NCBI GenBank assembly: GCA_963665495.1
Contig: OY762289.1
Location: forward strand, 1,736,001-1,800,000
Source: G963665495 sp963665495
GTDB lineage: Bacteria; Desulfobacterota; Desulfovibrionia; Desulfovibrionales; Desulfovibrionaceae
Length of the DNA stretch: 64,000 bases
Reading direction: 5' to 3'
The notes beneath the pieces were generated by a model. The model was given only the letters and a program-made list of their open reading frames with translations. It ran no database searches and was not told where the DNA came from. Below are positions 8,361 through 17,908 of the stretch, piece by piece. The position numbers and the translations under genes were made by a program. Position 1 is the stretch's first letter. Each line of letters opens with the position of its first letter.

Positions 8361-10046
8361 CTATTCTGCAGTAACTCTGAGGACTTCATCTACGCTAGTG
8401 AGTCCTTCCCAAGCCTTGAGCAAACCGTCGTCGCGCAACATTCTGCTCGTTTTTTTAGCGATCCTGCGCATTTCGTTGGTCGTTCCACCAGTAAGAATCA
8501 ACTCCTGAATTTCCGGAGTGACTTCCACCAGCTCATAAATGCCGATTCGTCCCTGGTAGCCGGTTCCCTGGCATGCGGGGCAGCCCTTGGGCTGCATCCA
8601 GTTCCCCGGTTCGTTGCGGCGATCTTCAGGAAGAAAACGCTGCACGATTTTTTCCATTTCCGGAAGTGCCTTTGCAGGTTGTGAGCATTTGCTGCACAGG
8701 CGGCGGACAAGTCGCTGTGCCATTACCGCACGTACGGGGGTTGCCACAAGAAAAGGTTCAATACCCATATCTATGAGCCGCGTAAAGGCGCTTACCGCAT
8801 CATTGGTATGCAAGGTGGATAGAACCATATGTCCGGTCAGCGAGGCCTGGACGGCAATTTCTGCGGTTTCCTTGTCTCGAATTTCACCGATCATGACGAC
8901 ATCGGGGTCCTGACGCAGAATCGAGCGTAACGCCCGGGCGAATGTATAACCGATTTCCGCGTGGGTTTGAAGCTGCGTAATGCCATCCAACTGAAATTCA
9001 ACCGGATCTTCTACAGTAATGATCTTTGTGGATTTATCATTGATGGTTTCAAGAGCCGCGTACAAGGTTGTGGATTTACCAGAACCTGTGGGGCCTGTGA
9101 CCAGAATGATGCCATGGGGTTCGTGGATCAGGCGTCCGAGCTGCTGGAAGTGGTCCGGGGCAAAACCAAGATCTTCCAGGCTGAAGGCTTTTTTCTCTTT
9201 GGGCAAAAGTCGCAATACGATGGATTCGCCATGTACGCCCGGCGCAGTGGACACACGCAGATCCACTTCTTCACCGCCGAGACGAAGACTGATTCGACCG
9301 TCCTGAGGCAAGCGTCTTTCTGAAATATCCAATCCGGAAATCAGTTTGATGCGTGAGGATATCGCCGGGAAACGTTCTTTCGGCAGAGTGAAGCGCGAGT
9401 ACAGGACACCATCAATCCGGAAGCGGGCTTCCATTTGATGTTCGCAAGGTTCCACATGCACGTCTGAAGCGCGTTGTTCGTAGGCCTGAGAGAGCAGATT
9501 GTTCACGAATTCAATGACAGGGGCCTCTTCCGCAAGTTCTCGTAAATTGTCAATATCTCCATCCAGCCCCATATCGGTACGCCGGGCACGTGAAATGGCG
9601 TCAAGGCGTCGTTCCAACTCGTAGGTACTGACAAGACAAATGGTGACGTTCCGGTCAGGAAACGTACGCGTCAGCAGTTCATAAAGACTGTCGCTCAAGA
9701 AATCTCTGGCCGCGCACCGTATCTCATCGTTGTGCTCCCAGACCAGTGTTTCCTGATCCAGCCACCAGTCCAGTTCTATTTCACATTGTTCAATAGCATG
9801 GATATACACCATAGGATCTTCTGGAATATCAGGGCCTTTGAGGAGAGGCATCTGCATAAGTTCAGAAAGGACCTGCAGAAGACTGTCTTCGGAGATGGCT
9901 CCTAGACGCATTAGGATGGACGAAAAACGTCCCCCGATGCTTTTTTGCACGGCCTCCGCTTTTTGCAAATCTTTGGGAGTAACCAGACCTTTTTCCAGTA
10001 AATGCTGGCCTAAAAATGATGTTTGTGGCGTTGTATCCATGTCCAT
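8361..10046 (-). CDS. GspE/PilB-type secretion or pilus assembly ATPase
   Basis: A 561-aa AAA-like ATPase. Residues about 10-70 form an MshEN/GspE N-terminal domain. The Walker A is GPTGSGKST (318-326), followed by an Asp box and the Walker B region DPDVVMIGEIRD. The two CxxC pairs (CSKC and CPAC) give the zinc-binding loop typical of GspE and PilB. These hexamers power type II secretion or type IV pilus assembly at the inner membrane. No other gsp or pil gene is in the window, so the exact machine is open; gspE is the nearest match by layout. Confidence 0.9.
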   Translation of the reverse strand: MDMDTTPQTSFLGQHLLEKGLVTPKDLQKAEAVQKSIGGRFSSILMRLGAISEDSLLQVLSELMQMPLLKGPDIPEDPMVYIHAIEQCEIELDWWLDQETLVWEHNDEIRCAARDFLSDSLYELLTRTFPDRNVTICLVSTYELERRLDAISRARRTDMGLDGDIDNLRELAEEAPVIEFVNNLLSQAYEQRASDVHVEPCEHQMEARFRIDGVLYSRFTLPKERFPAISSRIKLISGLDISERRLPQDGRISLRLGGEEVDLRVSTAPGVHGESIVLRLLPKEKKAFSLEDLGFAPDHFQQLGRLIHEPHGIILVTGPTGSGKSTTLYAALETINDKSTKIITVEDPVEFQLDGITQLQTHAEIGYTFARALRSILRQDPDVVMIGEIRDKETAEIAVQASLTGHMVLSTLHTNDAVSAFTRLIDMGIEPFLVATPVRAVMAQRLVRRLCSKCSQPAKALPEMEKIVQRFLPEDRRNEPGNWMQPKGCPACQGTGYQGRIGIYELVEVTPEIQELILTGGTTNEMRRIAKKTSRMLRDDGLLKAWEGLTSVDEVLRVTAE

Positions 10047-10315
10047 GCTCCAAAACCGTAAAAGGCTTCCGTCGCCCCTTCGCAGAAAACGACCCGTAGA
10101 ACTCTGAGTAGATGAAATGACTAGGGTTTAAAGGGAGCGCAACACAGCAGCAGAAGCGTCGCAGGGGATATACGTGTTGGTCGTATTTACCGGCGGTCGG
10201 ACCGGCCCTTAACTCCAGAACAAAGAATAGCGCATCTTTTTTACCTAAGCAATTGCCGGAAAATGAAAAAAAACGGCAAGCTGGAGAAATTCAATCAGGC
10301 CACGGCGATTTGTTG

Positions 10316-11836
10316 CTACTTTTTGATGTTCAATGCGCTCTGCAGTAACGTATCGGTAGTCGTGATCACTTTACCGTTAACCTGAAATCCGCGCTGTGTG
10401 GTAATCATTTGAACCATTTGCTCGGCAAGGTCAACGTTGGATTGTTCCAGAGCATATTGGGTTAAACGACCGAAGTTGGCATCCCCCGGAGTTCCTTCGC
10501 TGGCAGTGCCGGAGGCTGTGGTAGCGGAATAGTGATTGTTTCCTTCCAAAAACAGACCATGCTCATTGGTAAAATTATAGAGATTGATCTGGTACAGTTC
10601 CAGTGACTGACCATTGGAAAACTGGCCGACAAGCTTTCCCTCTGAATCCACTGTCAGGTTATTGAGGTAGCCTTTGGCGTAGCCGTTTTGGTTCGAATAC
10701 ACTGTGGCCGAAGTGCCGGCGTAAGCTGTGGAAGCCCTGGCATCGCGTGTTGCGGCAAACTGTGGCAACTGGGAGGGATCCGTTCCGATATCTGCGGCAG
10801 TTGCGGCGCCTGACCAGGCATTGGATGTAGCCGTCAATCCCAGATTTAATCCCATGGTCACAGTCGAATTGCTGGCGAATGTTGCTGAAAATTCAGGGAA
10901 ACCATCAGAATTGATGGACGCGGGCACCCAGCTGGAAAGATTTTCCGTATCAGTTCCTTCCGTTCCGCTATAAGTGTAGGCGGATTGAGATTCGAGTTCT
11001 CCGGCGCTAGTGAAGGTCAGAGTTCCCGCCATCAGCAATCCCGCACCGGAAGTGTTTTGAAAAGCCGAACGCCCTTCCTCAGCAGGGTCCATGGCGACCA
11101 CGTATTCCCAGTAAGCTTTACCATCGGTATTATTCGTCGTCACTGCATCATAATAAATGGTAACATCATGCGTTTCCCCGTTTTCATCGTAAATCTGGAA
11201 ACTTTGGGATAATTCATACTGCGTATTGTTCAGAGGACCATCCGCGGCATTGGCGTCGTAGTTTTTGAGCAGGGCGAAAAACGGGTTATCGGTATCTGTA
11301 CTGTGATCCGCATTGGTCCCTTGCAAGTTGACAAAATTAGTCAGGAGGGTGGTTGCTTGTGGCGCACTGGTGATCTGACCGTTTTCATCCGGAGTCAACC
11401 GGATATCTCCCGATGTGCCTGTGGCATCCGCACTCAAGTCCGTTCCCTGCAACCTGTACCCATGCGGATCAACAATATAGCCCTCATTGTCGAAGCGAAA
11501 ATTTCCCGCCCGCGTATAAAAAGTTTCATCATCCTTTGAAACACGAAAAAAACCTTTTCCACCAATGGCCAGATCAGTCGCCGTATTGCTTGTCTCAAAC
11601 GCTCCCTGGGAAAAATCATTTTTTACCCTTTCCAGACCTACGCCCATTCCCTTTTGCGAGACGCCAAGTGAGGCATCCTGGCTGGTGGTAATCGTTTGAC
11701 TCATCAGCGTTCCGAAGGTGAATTCCTGGGTCTTGTAGGCAAGGGTGCTGGTGTTCGCCATATTATTACTGACGACATTCAGACCTTGCTGGTGCGTCTT
11801 GAGGCCGGTAGCGCCAATATACATTGAAGAAAACAT
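10316..11836 (-). CDS. flgE: Flagellar hook protein FlgE
   Basis: A 506-aa flagellar rod/hook protein. The N terminus (MFSSMYIGATGLKTHQQGLN, then VVSNNMANTSTLAYK) and the C terminus (LAEQMVQMITTQRGFQVNGK, then VITTTDTLLQSALNIKK) are the paired D0 helices of hook proteins. The Thr/Ser/Gly-rich middle is the variable surface domain. FlgE polymerises into the curved hook after export by the flagellar type III apparatus. AAGGAGG precedes the ATG. A sigma-54 promoter lies 71-87 bp upstream, consistent with class-2 flagellar control; no other flagellar gene is in the window. Confidence 0.93.
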   Translation of the reverse strand: MFSSMYIGATGLKTHQQGLNVVSNNMANTSTLAYKTQEFTFGTLMSQTITTSQDASLGVSQKGMGVGLERVKNDFSQGAFETSNTATDLAIGGKGFFRVSKDDETFYTRAGNFRFDNEGYIVDPHGYRLQGTDLSADATGTSGDIRLTPDENGQITSAPQATTLLTNFVNLQGTNADHSTDTDNPFFALLKNYDANAADGPLNNTQYELSQSFQIYDENGETHDVTIYYDAVTTNNTDGKAYWEYVVAMDPAEEGRSAFQNTSGAGLLMAGTLTFTSAGELESQSAYTYSGTEGTDTENLSSWVPASINSDGFPEFSATFASNSTVTMGLNLGLTATSNAWSGAATAADIGTDPSQLPQFAATRDARASTAYAGTSATVYSNQNGYAKGYLNNLTVDSEGKLVGQFSNGQSLELYQINLYNFTNEHGLFLEGNNHYSATTASGTASEGTPGDANFGRLTQYALEQSNVDLAEQMVQMITTQRGFQVNGKVITTTDTLLQSALNIKK

Positions 11837-11906
11837 CTGACCTCCTTGGTGGCTCCGCCTGTATTGTTTCTCAGCAGGCGGTAGCTCTTTCCCGTCCCTG
11901 GATGAA

Positions 11907-11923
11907 AAGCATTGAGCATGCCA
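11907..11923 (-). promoter_or_regulatory. Sigma-54 (RpoN) promoter of flgE
   Basis: On the minus strand the sequence TGGCATGCTCAATGCTT has the invariant GG and GC exactly 10 bases apart, matching the -24/-12 consensus. It lies 71-87 bp before the flgE start. The sigma factor itself, rpoN, is encoded at 53810 in this window. Confidence 0.7.
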
Positions 11924-12314
11924 GAAATCTTAAGATGAGAGGGACAAGGGATGGTCAAAAGACATATTTTTATTTTTAAAATGAAAATTTTATCAATTAT
12001 TCCAGTAATTTTACCTAAAATTAAAACTAAAGCAGCCTGAGATTTAAATTAAGAAAACATTAAGATTTAATATTTACGCAAAGTATTGAGGGAAAAAAAT
12101 TCCGGAAAGATCAGACTATTTCAGGCTCAAGAAGTGAAGAGGACTGGCCTGCCTCTCCCAAAAAAGAGTTGGAGATTTTTCTCCAAAAAATCCAGGAAAA
12201 GCCTCCGTCTTTGTCTGAAAACAGAGTCGAGAGCAGCTCTTCCAGACAGACAGCCGGAGCTGTCAGGGAAGGGCCTCTTAGAGGCAGCGCCATCAGTCAG
12301 CAAACGTTTACCGA
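11924..12314. other. Intergenic region between flgE and a secreted protein gene
   Basis: The left part (11940-12080) is strongly AT-rich. From about 12086 to 12310 overlapping short frames exist on both strands (for example a plus-strand frame reading EIFLQKIQEKPPSLSENRVE), but none has a ribosome-binding site or a recognisable domain. I see no gene I can defend here. Confidence 0.5.
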
Positions 12315-12755
12315 TTATTTAAAGTGCACCTTCACTCCCGGAGGGGTGGTGGTGGTGATAACAATCTGTTGCGGAGAGAGCGCATAGCCGGTGTCTCTAT
12401 CGCGTTCGTGAATAAGCTTCAAAATTGTCATCAGTTTTGTCTCATCCGTATATTTTTCAATGAGTTGTTTGAATTTATCATCAGAAATGGAAATTTTTCC
12501 CTGGAAGATCAGCGTCGCGAACCCTTTGCTTTCGGAGTCCAGAATAAGTTCATGCAACTTGAATCCCATGGATTCAACGATGAACATATATTTTTTTATA
12601 CGCTCTTCCAACCTGCTGGAAAAATCGTTCACGGCAGCCATATCCGTATAATCGTGGATTTGACTGGTCGGCTCCTGGGCGTAAAGGGGAGCTGGGGTGA
12701 CCGAAAGGAAAAAAATACCAATCAGAACTACCTGGGCCAAGTAGAATTTACGCAT
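12315..12755 (-). CDS. Secreted protein of unknown function
   Basis: A 146-aa protein with a clear Sec signal peptide (MRKFYLAQVVLIGIFFLSVT, then cleavage near PLYAQEP). The mature part is charged and mostly helical (SSRLEERIKKYMFIVESMGF, KLHELILDSESKG) and ends in a beta-like Thr/Pro/Val-rich stretch. No family recognised. It is probably periplasmic. The gene stands alone on the minus strand. Confidence 0.6.
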   Translation of the reverse strand: MRKFYLAQVVLIGIFFLSVTPAPLYAQEPTSQIHDYTDMAAVNDFSSRLEERIKKYMFIVESMGFKLHELILDSESKGFATLIFQGKISISDDKFKQLIEKYTDETKLMTILKLIHERDRDTGYALSPQQIVITTTTPPGVKVHFK

Positions 12756-12946
12756 TTGCGCACTCCGAGGTCTAAGCCGTCTCGAGAAATAATCAGGACA
12801 GCGATTTTTTTAGAGTATGTTTACAAAAAAAAATACTAAGAAATCAAGTCCGCTAGAGTTACATCTTTGCAATCTGAGCTGCTTGTTGCGGTTGCATATT
12901 GGCTACTATGCCCGTATCATAACTCGCAAATCGGAGTCTGAATCGG

Positions 12947-13369
12947 ATGACGCGAAAAATTCTTCATCTTCCTGGAACCAATTGCATGCATTTTCTCAGG
13001 AATCATTGCCTGTTGGAAGAATGGCGCAATCCTGGTCTGCATTGCGAATGGCAGTGCAAAATGCTTGTGGAGTGGGAAAATGAATATGATAAGTTTTTGA
13101 CGCAAGCTGAAAATTTCAATCTTGAAATGGGGATGGCAACCAAAATCTGGGAGCAGCGGCTTGGCTGCATGATGACCAGTCCGTCTCCCTGCGATTTCTA
13201 TGATCCGGAATCTACGGTTTGCAATACGGGAGAAGAGACGGTGGAGGAAAATTTTTGCCGCCACATCTGGCTGAATCTCTGCATACTCGAACTCCCTTTG
13301 TGTTGTGGTGTGTGCCAGCATTTCAGGCCTAAATCAGGCGAGGACGAATGTCTGGAAGACGAGTCGTAA
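12947..13369 (+). CDS. Cysteine-rich protein of unknown function
   Basis: A 140-aa protein with 13 cysteines, several in pairs: HCEWQC, LCCGVC, and single Cys spaced through the middle (GCMM, PCDF, VCNT, FCRH). There is no signal peptide, so it is probably cytoplasmic and could bind a metal or iron-sulfur cluster; this is inference. The ATG at 12947 has only a weak GGAG about 15 bases upstream. It is followed 28 bp later by another unassigned gene on the same strand and may form an operon with it. Confidence 0.6.
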   Translation: MTRKILHLPGTNCMHFLRNHCLLEEWRNPGLHCEWQCKMLVEWENEYDKFLTQAENFNLEMGMATKIWEQRLGCMMTSPSPCDFYDPESTVCNTGEETVEENFCRHIWLNLCILELPLCCGVCQHFRPKSGEDECLEDES

Positions 13370-13397
13370 CCGATAAAATAGAGACACAGGAAATTAT

Positions 13398-14318
13398 ATG
13401 GAACATACAAGTCCACGGGAAACTGACGATTCCAACGATCTGCCAAAGCCCTTATTGCTGGCGGCGCCCATGTTGCACGCCGCCTTACTTCCCTCGTGGG
13501 CTCCAGCCGGTATCCGCTGTCTGAATCCGGGCATTCTTTCACAACGCGAACTCGCCTCCGACCCTCTGCGTTATTTTACTCCGTCCGAACTCCCTTTATC
13601 GCACCCGCAGGCAAGAGCGCAGTTGCAGGAATTACTCACTTTTGCGTCCATGCATAACAAGCCCGGTGAAATATCCAGTCTGGCGGCAACAGGAGCGCCA
13701 AAACCCTTTGCTTCCGAATCTCTGGACTTTCGTAAGGAACTTGTTGACATTGCAAAAATATCCGGCAAAGTACTGAGCCCTGACAGTGAAACTGATAAAG
13801 AAGAAAATGCAGGGCCGGACCCCGAGTTGATTCGTTCGCAGATGACTCTGCTCCTCGCCTGGGTGCAGGAAGAACGACTGATGGAACTCGGACAGCTGTC
13901 ACAAAAACTCAATCAGACCTGGAATACTTTTGATCAGGCTTTGGGGCTGGAACCTGACGAAGAAGATAGCGGCATTGCGGAAATTGAAACCGGAGCGTAT
14001 GAAAGATCCTTTGGGGGGAGCGGGACGGCAGATCAAACTGCATTGTCCTGCGATTTGGTTTTGCAGCATTTGCTCCGTTTTGTTCCTTCCGAGACATGGC
14101 TCATCTTTTTCGACAAGCAACAACAGCAAGTTTTTCAAGACGCGGGTATTGTATTTGAGCCTGTGGAACCGGAAGTTTTACAGGGAGAGTTTCTGGAAAG
14201 CGGCATAAGCGGGCAGATGGCCTCTACCTCTCTAGGTAAACTTATAGGGAAAAAAGATGATCCGGCAGAGTCCTGGCTGTCCAGGACTGTTCGGGTGTTT
14301 TTTCCCGACGGGGAATAA
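13398..14318 (+). CDS. Protein of unknown function
   Basis: A 306-aa soluble acidic protein with no membrane segment and no domain I recognise. It has a Leu/Pro-rich start (LPKPLLLAAPMLHAALLPSW), a central helical part (ELIRSQMTLLLAWVQEERLM, ELGQLSQKLNQTW) and a C-terminal stretch ending RTVRVFFPDGE. AGGAAAT precedes the ATG. It sits between the Cys-rich protein and a HAD phosphatase on the same strand, and codon use looks like that of its neighbours, so it is likely a true gene. Confidence 0.6.
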   Translation: MEHTSPRETDDSNDLPKPLLLAAPMLHAALLPSWAPAGIRCLNPGILSQRELASDPLRYFTPSELPLSHPQARAQLQELLTFASMHNKPGEISSLAATGAPKPFASESLDFRKELVDIAKISGKVLSPDSETDKEENAGPDPELIRSQMTLLLAWVQEERLMELGQLSQKLNQTWNTFDQALGLEPDEEDSGIAEIETGAYERSFGGSGTADQTALSCDLVLQHLLRFVPSETWLIFFDKQQQQVFQDAGIVFEPVEPEVLQGEFLESGISGQMASTSLGKLIGKKDDPAESWLSRTVRVFFPDGE

Positions 14319-14366
14319 TTTGTTTGATGTTTTCCTGATAAGCCTGACCTGCAGCGGAGAAATACG

Positions 14367-15077
14367 TTGATTACCAGTTCACATTTATTTCATTCGGAAA
14401 AAATTGCCCCGTTTACAGGCCTGATATTTGATTGCGACGGCGTCCTGTTGGATTCGCTGGAATCAAACATCTATTATTACAATGCCATCCTTGCCCGGCT
14501 TGACCTGGGGCCGATGACCGAGGAACAGATCAGATACGTTCATGTAAGCACGGCAAGCGAGGCCATGCACTATATTGTTCCGGAAAATCGCTGGGATGAA
14601 ATAGGCGCCGCATGCCGGAATGTTGATTACTATACCGATGTCATGCCCCATCTGAAGACTGAGCCCGGTTTGTTTCAGGTTTTGGATCGCTTGCGCGATG
14701 CGGGATACAAGCTGGCGATCTGCACCAACAGGACTACTACGATGGAGCGCGTCAGTGCCCATTTCGGTTTTTCCCGATATTTTCATCCCATACTCACAGC
14801 GGGTAAGGCGGTGGCCAAGCCGCATCCGGAAAGCGTCCACATGATTCTTTCCTCCTGGGGATGCGCTCGTGACCAGGCCGTCTTTATCGGGGATTCTTCC
14901 GTGGACCAACGGACTGCGCAGGCTGCCGGCGTCCGTTTCTGGTCTTACGGAGATCCGGATCTGGAAGCGGAATTATACATTCCGGATTTCTGGTCCCTGG
15001 GAAATGCTCTGGGATTGCTCCCTGCCGGTATGGGCGAACAAAAGGGCTGCAGCCGGGGCTGGCCTTTCTGGAAGTAA
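14367..15077 (+). CDS. HAD-superfamily phosphatase (phosphoglycolate phosphatase-like)
   Basis: A 236-aa HAD subfamily IA hydrolase. Motif I is IFDCDGVLLDSLE (nucleophile and acid/base Asp), motif II is ICTNRT, motif III is AKPHPE and motif IV is FIGDSSVDQRTAQAAG. The helical cap after motif I resembles Gph/PGMB-type enzymes that hydrolyse small phosphate esters such as 2-phosphoglycolate. The start is TTG at 14367 with GCGGAG upstream. The next gene, yggT, begins 198 bp downstream. Confidence 0.82.
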   Translation: MITSSHLFHSEKIAPFTGLIFDCDGVLLDSLESNIYYYNAILARLDLGPMTEEQIRYVHVSTASEAMHYIVPENRWDEIGAACRNVDYYTDVMPHLKTEPGLFQVLDRLRDAGYKLAICTNRTTTMERVSAHFGFSRYFHPILTAGKAVAKPHPESVHMILSSWGCARDQAVFIGDSSVDQRTAQAAGVRFWSYGDPDLEAELYIPDFWSLGNALGLLPAGMGEQKGCSRGWPFWK

Positions 15078-15274
15078 TTTTCGCAGGTATTCAGGAGTGA
15101 GCAAAGCCGGAATGGCAAAGAGATATTCGTTTTGGACAATAAGGATTGACAAGATTAACGCTACTCATTCAAAACAGAGTCAGACAGCTGTATTCCCCAG
15201 ATCGGTGCTGTAACAGAATCAGACCAGCCCGGAGGAACCGGTTGGTAAAACGGAAAGGCGATTGAGGAGGGTAA

Positions 15275-15595
15275 ATGTTTGTATTCGGAAATTTTGTTGG
15301 AGCGATAGCTCAAATTTTAAATATCGTATTGACGCTGTATATGTGGATAGTGATCATTTCGGCTCTGTTGAGCTGGGTTAATCCAGATCCCTACAATCCC
15401 ATCGTCCGCGCCTTGCGGAACATGACCGAACCGGTGTTATATTTTATCAGGCGCAGATTGCCGTTTGTGTTTATCGGCGGGTTGGACCTTTCACCCATTA
15501 TCGTGCTGCTTGTTATATATTTCCTGAAAGGATTTGTTGTAACTTCGTTGATGCAGATGGCTTATTCCATGAATAGCCCGATGCAGCCAATGTAA
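15275..15595 (+). CDS. YggT-family membrane protein
   Basis: A 106-aa protein with two hydrophobic halves. The first contains LNIVLTLYMWIVIISALLSW followed by VNPDPYNPIVRALRNMTEP, the YggT signature; the second ends near VVTSLMQM. Relatives are often found next to division or proline-synthesis genes, and a role in envelope integrity or osmotic response has been proposed. GAGGAGGG precedes the ATG. It is followed by yggU, the usual partner. Confidence 0.88.
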   Translation: MFVFGNFVGAIAQILNIVLTLYMWIVIISALLSWVNPDPYNPIVRALRNMTEPVLYFIRRRLPFVFIGGLDLSPIIVLLVIYFLKGFVVTSLMQMAYSMNSPMQPM

Positions 15596-15624
15596 TAGGA
15601 TATTATTTTTCGGAAGCGGCAGGC

Positions 15625-15921
15625 ATGGACCATCCCGACTATATAGTTGCTGCAGGAAACGGTGAGTGGAAACTGCGTGTCAGGGTGCAACCAGGAGCCA
15701 AAAAAAATGAGCTTATAGGGGTTTACAACGACCGCCTTAAGCTTAAAATTGCTGCTCCGGCAGTGGATAATAAGGCAAACAAGGCTCTTGTTGATTACAT
15801 TGCGAAATTGCTCGGTCTGCGTAAAAGCCAGGTAACATTGGCAGCAGGAACGGCTAATCGCGACAAGACCCTTGCAATAAACTGCCCCGAGACTCCCGAT
15901 TGGGATAAAGTTCGGGTGTAA
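15625..15921 (+). CDS. DUF167/YggU-family protein
   Basis: A 98-aa DUF167 protein with the family core WKLRVRVQPGAKKNELIG and LKLKIAAPAVDNKANKALVD. The fold is known from structural genomics but the biochemical role is not. It lies 29 bp after yggT, a conserved pairing across bacteria. GGCAGGC precedes the ATG. Confidence 0.88.
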   Translation: MDHPDYIVAAGNGEWKLRVRVQPGAKKNELIGVYNDRLKLKIAAPAVDNKANKALVDYIAKLLGLRKSQVTLAAGTANRDKTLAINCPETPDWDKVRV

Positions 15922-15954
15922 GACGTAGTAACTTTTTAAACAGGAGGCGCCTCC

Positions 15955-16185
15955 ATGGAACAGCGTGATCTCGAGTTGCTTAACAAATTCTGCGACCAGG
16001 ATGCAGAGCTGAAAACGCTATGGGAAGAGCACCTATTCTATGAGCAACAGCTGGATAAGTTGGATAGAAAGCCCTTTCTGACGCCGGACGAAGAACGTGT
16101 GGCGAAAGAAATTAAAAAGAAGAAGCTGAGTGGAAAAACAAAAATCCAGGCAAAATTGGATAGGATAAAACAAACGGAGGCGTGA
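15955..16185 (+). CDS. DUF465-type small coiled-coil protein
   Basis: A 76-aa highly charged helical protein: LWEEHLFYEQQLDKLDRKPF, then LTPDEERVAKEIKKKKLSGK. This pattern (E-H-x3-E-x2-L-D-x-L, then a Lys-rich helix) matches DUF465/YdcH-like proteins. GGAGGCG precedes the ATG. It ends one base before ilvB and is surely co-transcribed with it. No function is established. Confidence 0.8.
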   Translation: MEQRDLELLNKFCDQDAELKTLWEEHLFYEQQLDKLDRKPFLTPDEERVAKEIKKKKLSGKTKIQAKLDRIKQTEA

Positions 16186-16186
16186 A

Positions 16187-17890
16187 ATGCAGTTAACTGG
16201 GGCCCAGATCCTGCTTGAAAGTTTGGTTAAAGAAGATGTCAAGGTCATCTTTGGTTTTCCCGGAGGTGCCGTTATCGACATCTACGATCAACTGCCGAAC
16301 TACGACTTGAAGCATATTCTAGTACGGCATGAGCAGGGTGCGGTGCACGCCGCGGAAGGGCTAGCCAGAGCTTCTGGCAATGTAGGAGTAGCACTGGTGA
16401 CTTCCGGCCCTGGCGCCACGAATACGGTCACCGGCATTGCCAACGCATACTGCGATTCCATACCGTTAGTAGTATTTACAGGACAGGTGCCCACGCCATT
16501 GATCGGAAACGATGCGTTCCAGGAAGTGGATATCGTGGGCATCACCCGTCCTTGTACGAAGCATAACTATTTGGTTAAAGATATCACTCAGTTGGCCAGG
16601 ACAATCAAAGAGGCGTTTTATCTGGCGCGTTCAGGGCGTCCTGGTCCGGTCCTGGTGGATCTGCCCAAAGATGTTTTGCAGACCAAAACTGCTTACGAGT
16701 ATCCGGAATCCATCTCCATGCGGAGCTATAATCCCACGGTACAGCCCAACTTGCAGCAGCTGCGAAAAGCCGTTGATTTACTGCTGAAAGCGGAACGTCC
16801 GCTTTTTTATGTCGGCGGAGGGGTTATCAACTCCAACGGCCACGAGGAACTCTCCTGGCTCATACGTACGTTGCAGATACCTACTACTGCGACGCTCATG
16901 GGCCTGGGCGCATTTCCTGGCAATGATCCGTTGTTTTTGGGGATGCTGGGCATGCACGGTACCTATGCGGCAAATATGGCCATCAACAACTGTGATGTGA
17001 TGCTTGCCGTCGGGGCGCGTTTTGATGACCGGGTCACCGGAAAACTCAGCACTTTCGCCCCCCACGCCAAAATCATTCATTTCGATGTCGACCCCACGTC
17101 AATCCGTAAAAACGTGCAGGTGGACGTGCCTGTCGTGGGAGACTGCCGGGAGGCGTTGAAGGGCTTGATTAAGGTCGTGGAACGCCGTTTGGATGAAAAG
17201 GACTGGGGCACCGTACATGCGCCCTGGTTGCAGCAGGTGCAAAGCTGGGCCGGAACACATCCGTTGAGCTACGGCGAGCCGCTGGTGGATGCAGATAATC
17301 GTATTAAACCGCAGTACGTTGTTGAAAAAATTTACGAGCTCACCGGAGGGGATGCCATCATCGCCACTGAAGTCGGGCAGAACCAGATGTGGGCAGCGCA
17401 GTTTTTCAAATTCCACAAACCCAGAACGCTTCTTACCTCCGGCGGCCTCGGCACCATGGGCTATGGATTTCCCGCAGCAATTGGCGCACAGATGGCTTTC
17501 CCGGATAAGCTGGTCATCGACATCGCCGGCGACGGTTCCATACAGATGAACATACAGGAGCTGATCACTGCGGTCTGCAATAACCTGCCGGTCAAAGTGG
17601 TCATCCTGAATAACGGCTATCTGGGAATGGTCAGACAATGGCAGGAATTGTTTTATGCGCGTAACTATTGCGCAACGTGCATGGATGCGCAGCCTGATTT
17701 TGTCAAACTGGCCGATGCCTACGGTGCGCTTGGTTTCCGAGTCAAGGAACTGTCCCAGTTGGAACCTGTGCTCAAAGAAGCCTTTGCCTCTCCCAGAACC
17801 TGCATCATCGATGTGCATGTTTCTCAGGAGGAAAATGTTTATCCAATGGTCCCGGCCGGCGCTTCTTTGACCGAAATGTTGCTTGTCTAG
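16187..17890 (+). CDS. ilvB: Acetolactate synthase, large catalytic subunit
   Basis: A 567-aa thiamine-diphosphate enzyme making acetolactate or acetohydroxybutyrate, the first common step to valine, leucine and isoleucine. Visible landmarks are GFPGGAVIDIYDQL, the catalytic Glu region HEQGAVHAAEGLAR, VTSGPGATN, the FAD-domain GARFDDRVTGKL and the ThDP-Mg motif GDGSIQMN...NN (about residues 447-475). Length is normal. It lies directly upstream of its regulatory subunit and of ilvC. A GGAGG ribosome-binding site overlaps the end of the DUF465 gene. Confidence 0.96.
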   Translation: MQLTGAQILLESLVKEDVKVIFGFPGGAVIDIYDQLPNYDLKHILVRHEQGAVHAAEGLARASGNVGVALVTSGPGATNTVTGIANAYCDSIPLVVFTGQVPTPLIGNDAFQEVDIVGITRPCTKHNYLVKDITQLARTIKEAFYLARSGRPGPVLVDLPKDVLQTKTAYEYPESISMRSYNPTVQPNLQQLRKAVDLLLKAERPLFYVGGGVINSNGHEELSWLIRTLQIPTTATLMGLGAFPGNDPLFLGMLGMHGTYAANMAINNCDVMLAVGARFDDRVTGKLSTFAPHAKIIHFDVDPTSIRKNVQVDVPVVGDCREALKGLIKVVERRLDEKDWGTVHAPWLQQVQSWAGTHPLSYGEPLVDADNRIKPQYVVEKIYELTGGDAIIATEVGQNQMWAAQFFKFHKPRTLLTSGGLGTMGYGFPAAIGAQMAFPDKLVIDIAGDGSIQMNIQELITAVCNNLPVKVVILNNGYLGMVRQWQELFYARNYCATCMDAQPDFVKLADAYGALGFRVKELSQLEPVLKEAFASPRTCIIDVHVSQEENVYPMVPAGASLTEMLLV

Positions 17891-17908
17891 GAGATGGAGA
17901 TTTTCACC

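Noticed and set aside
12086..12387. Two overlapping short plus-strand frames between flgE and the secreted protein
   Set aside because: No start signal, one runs into the opposite-strand gene, and no domain is visible.
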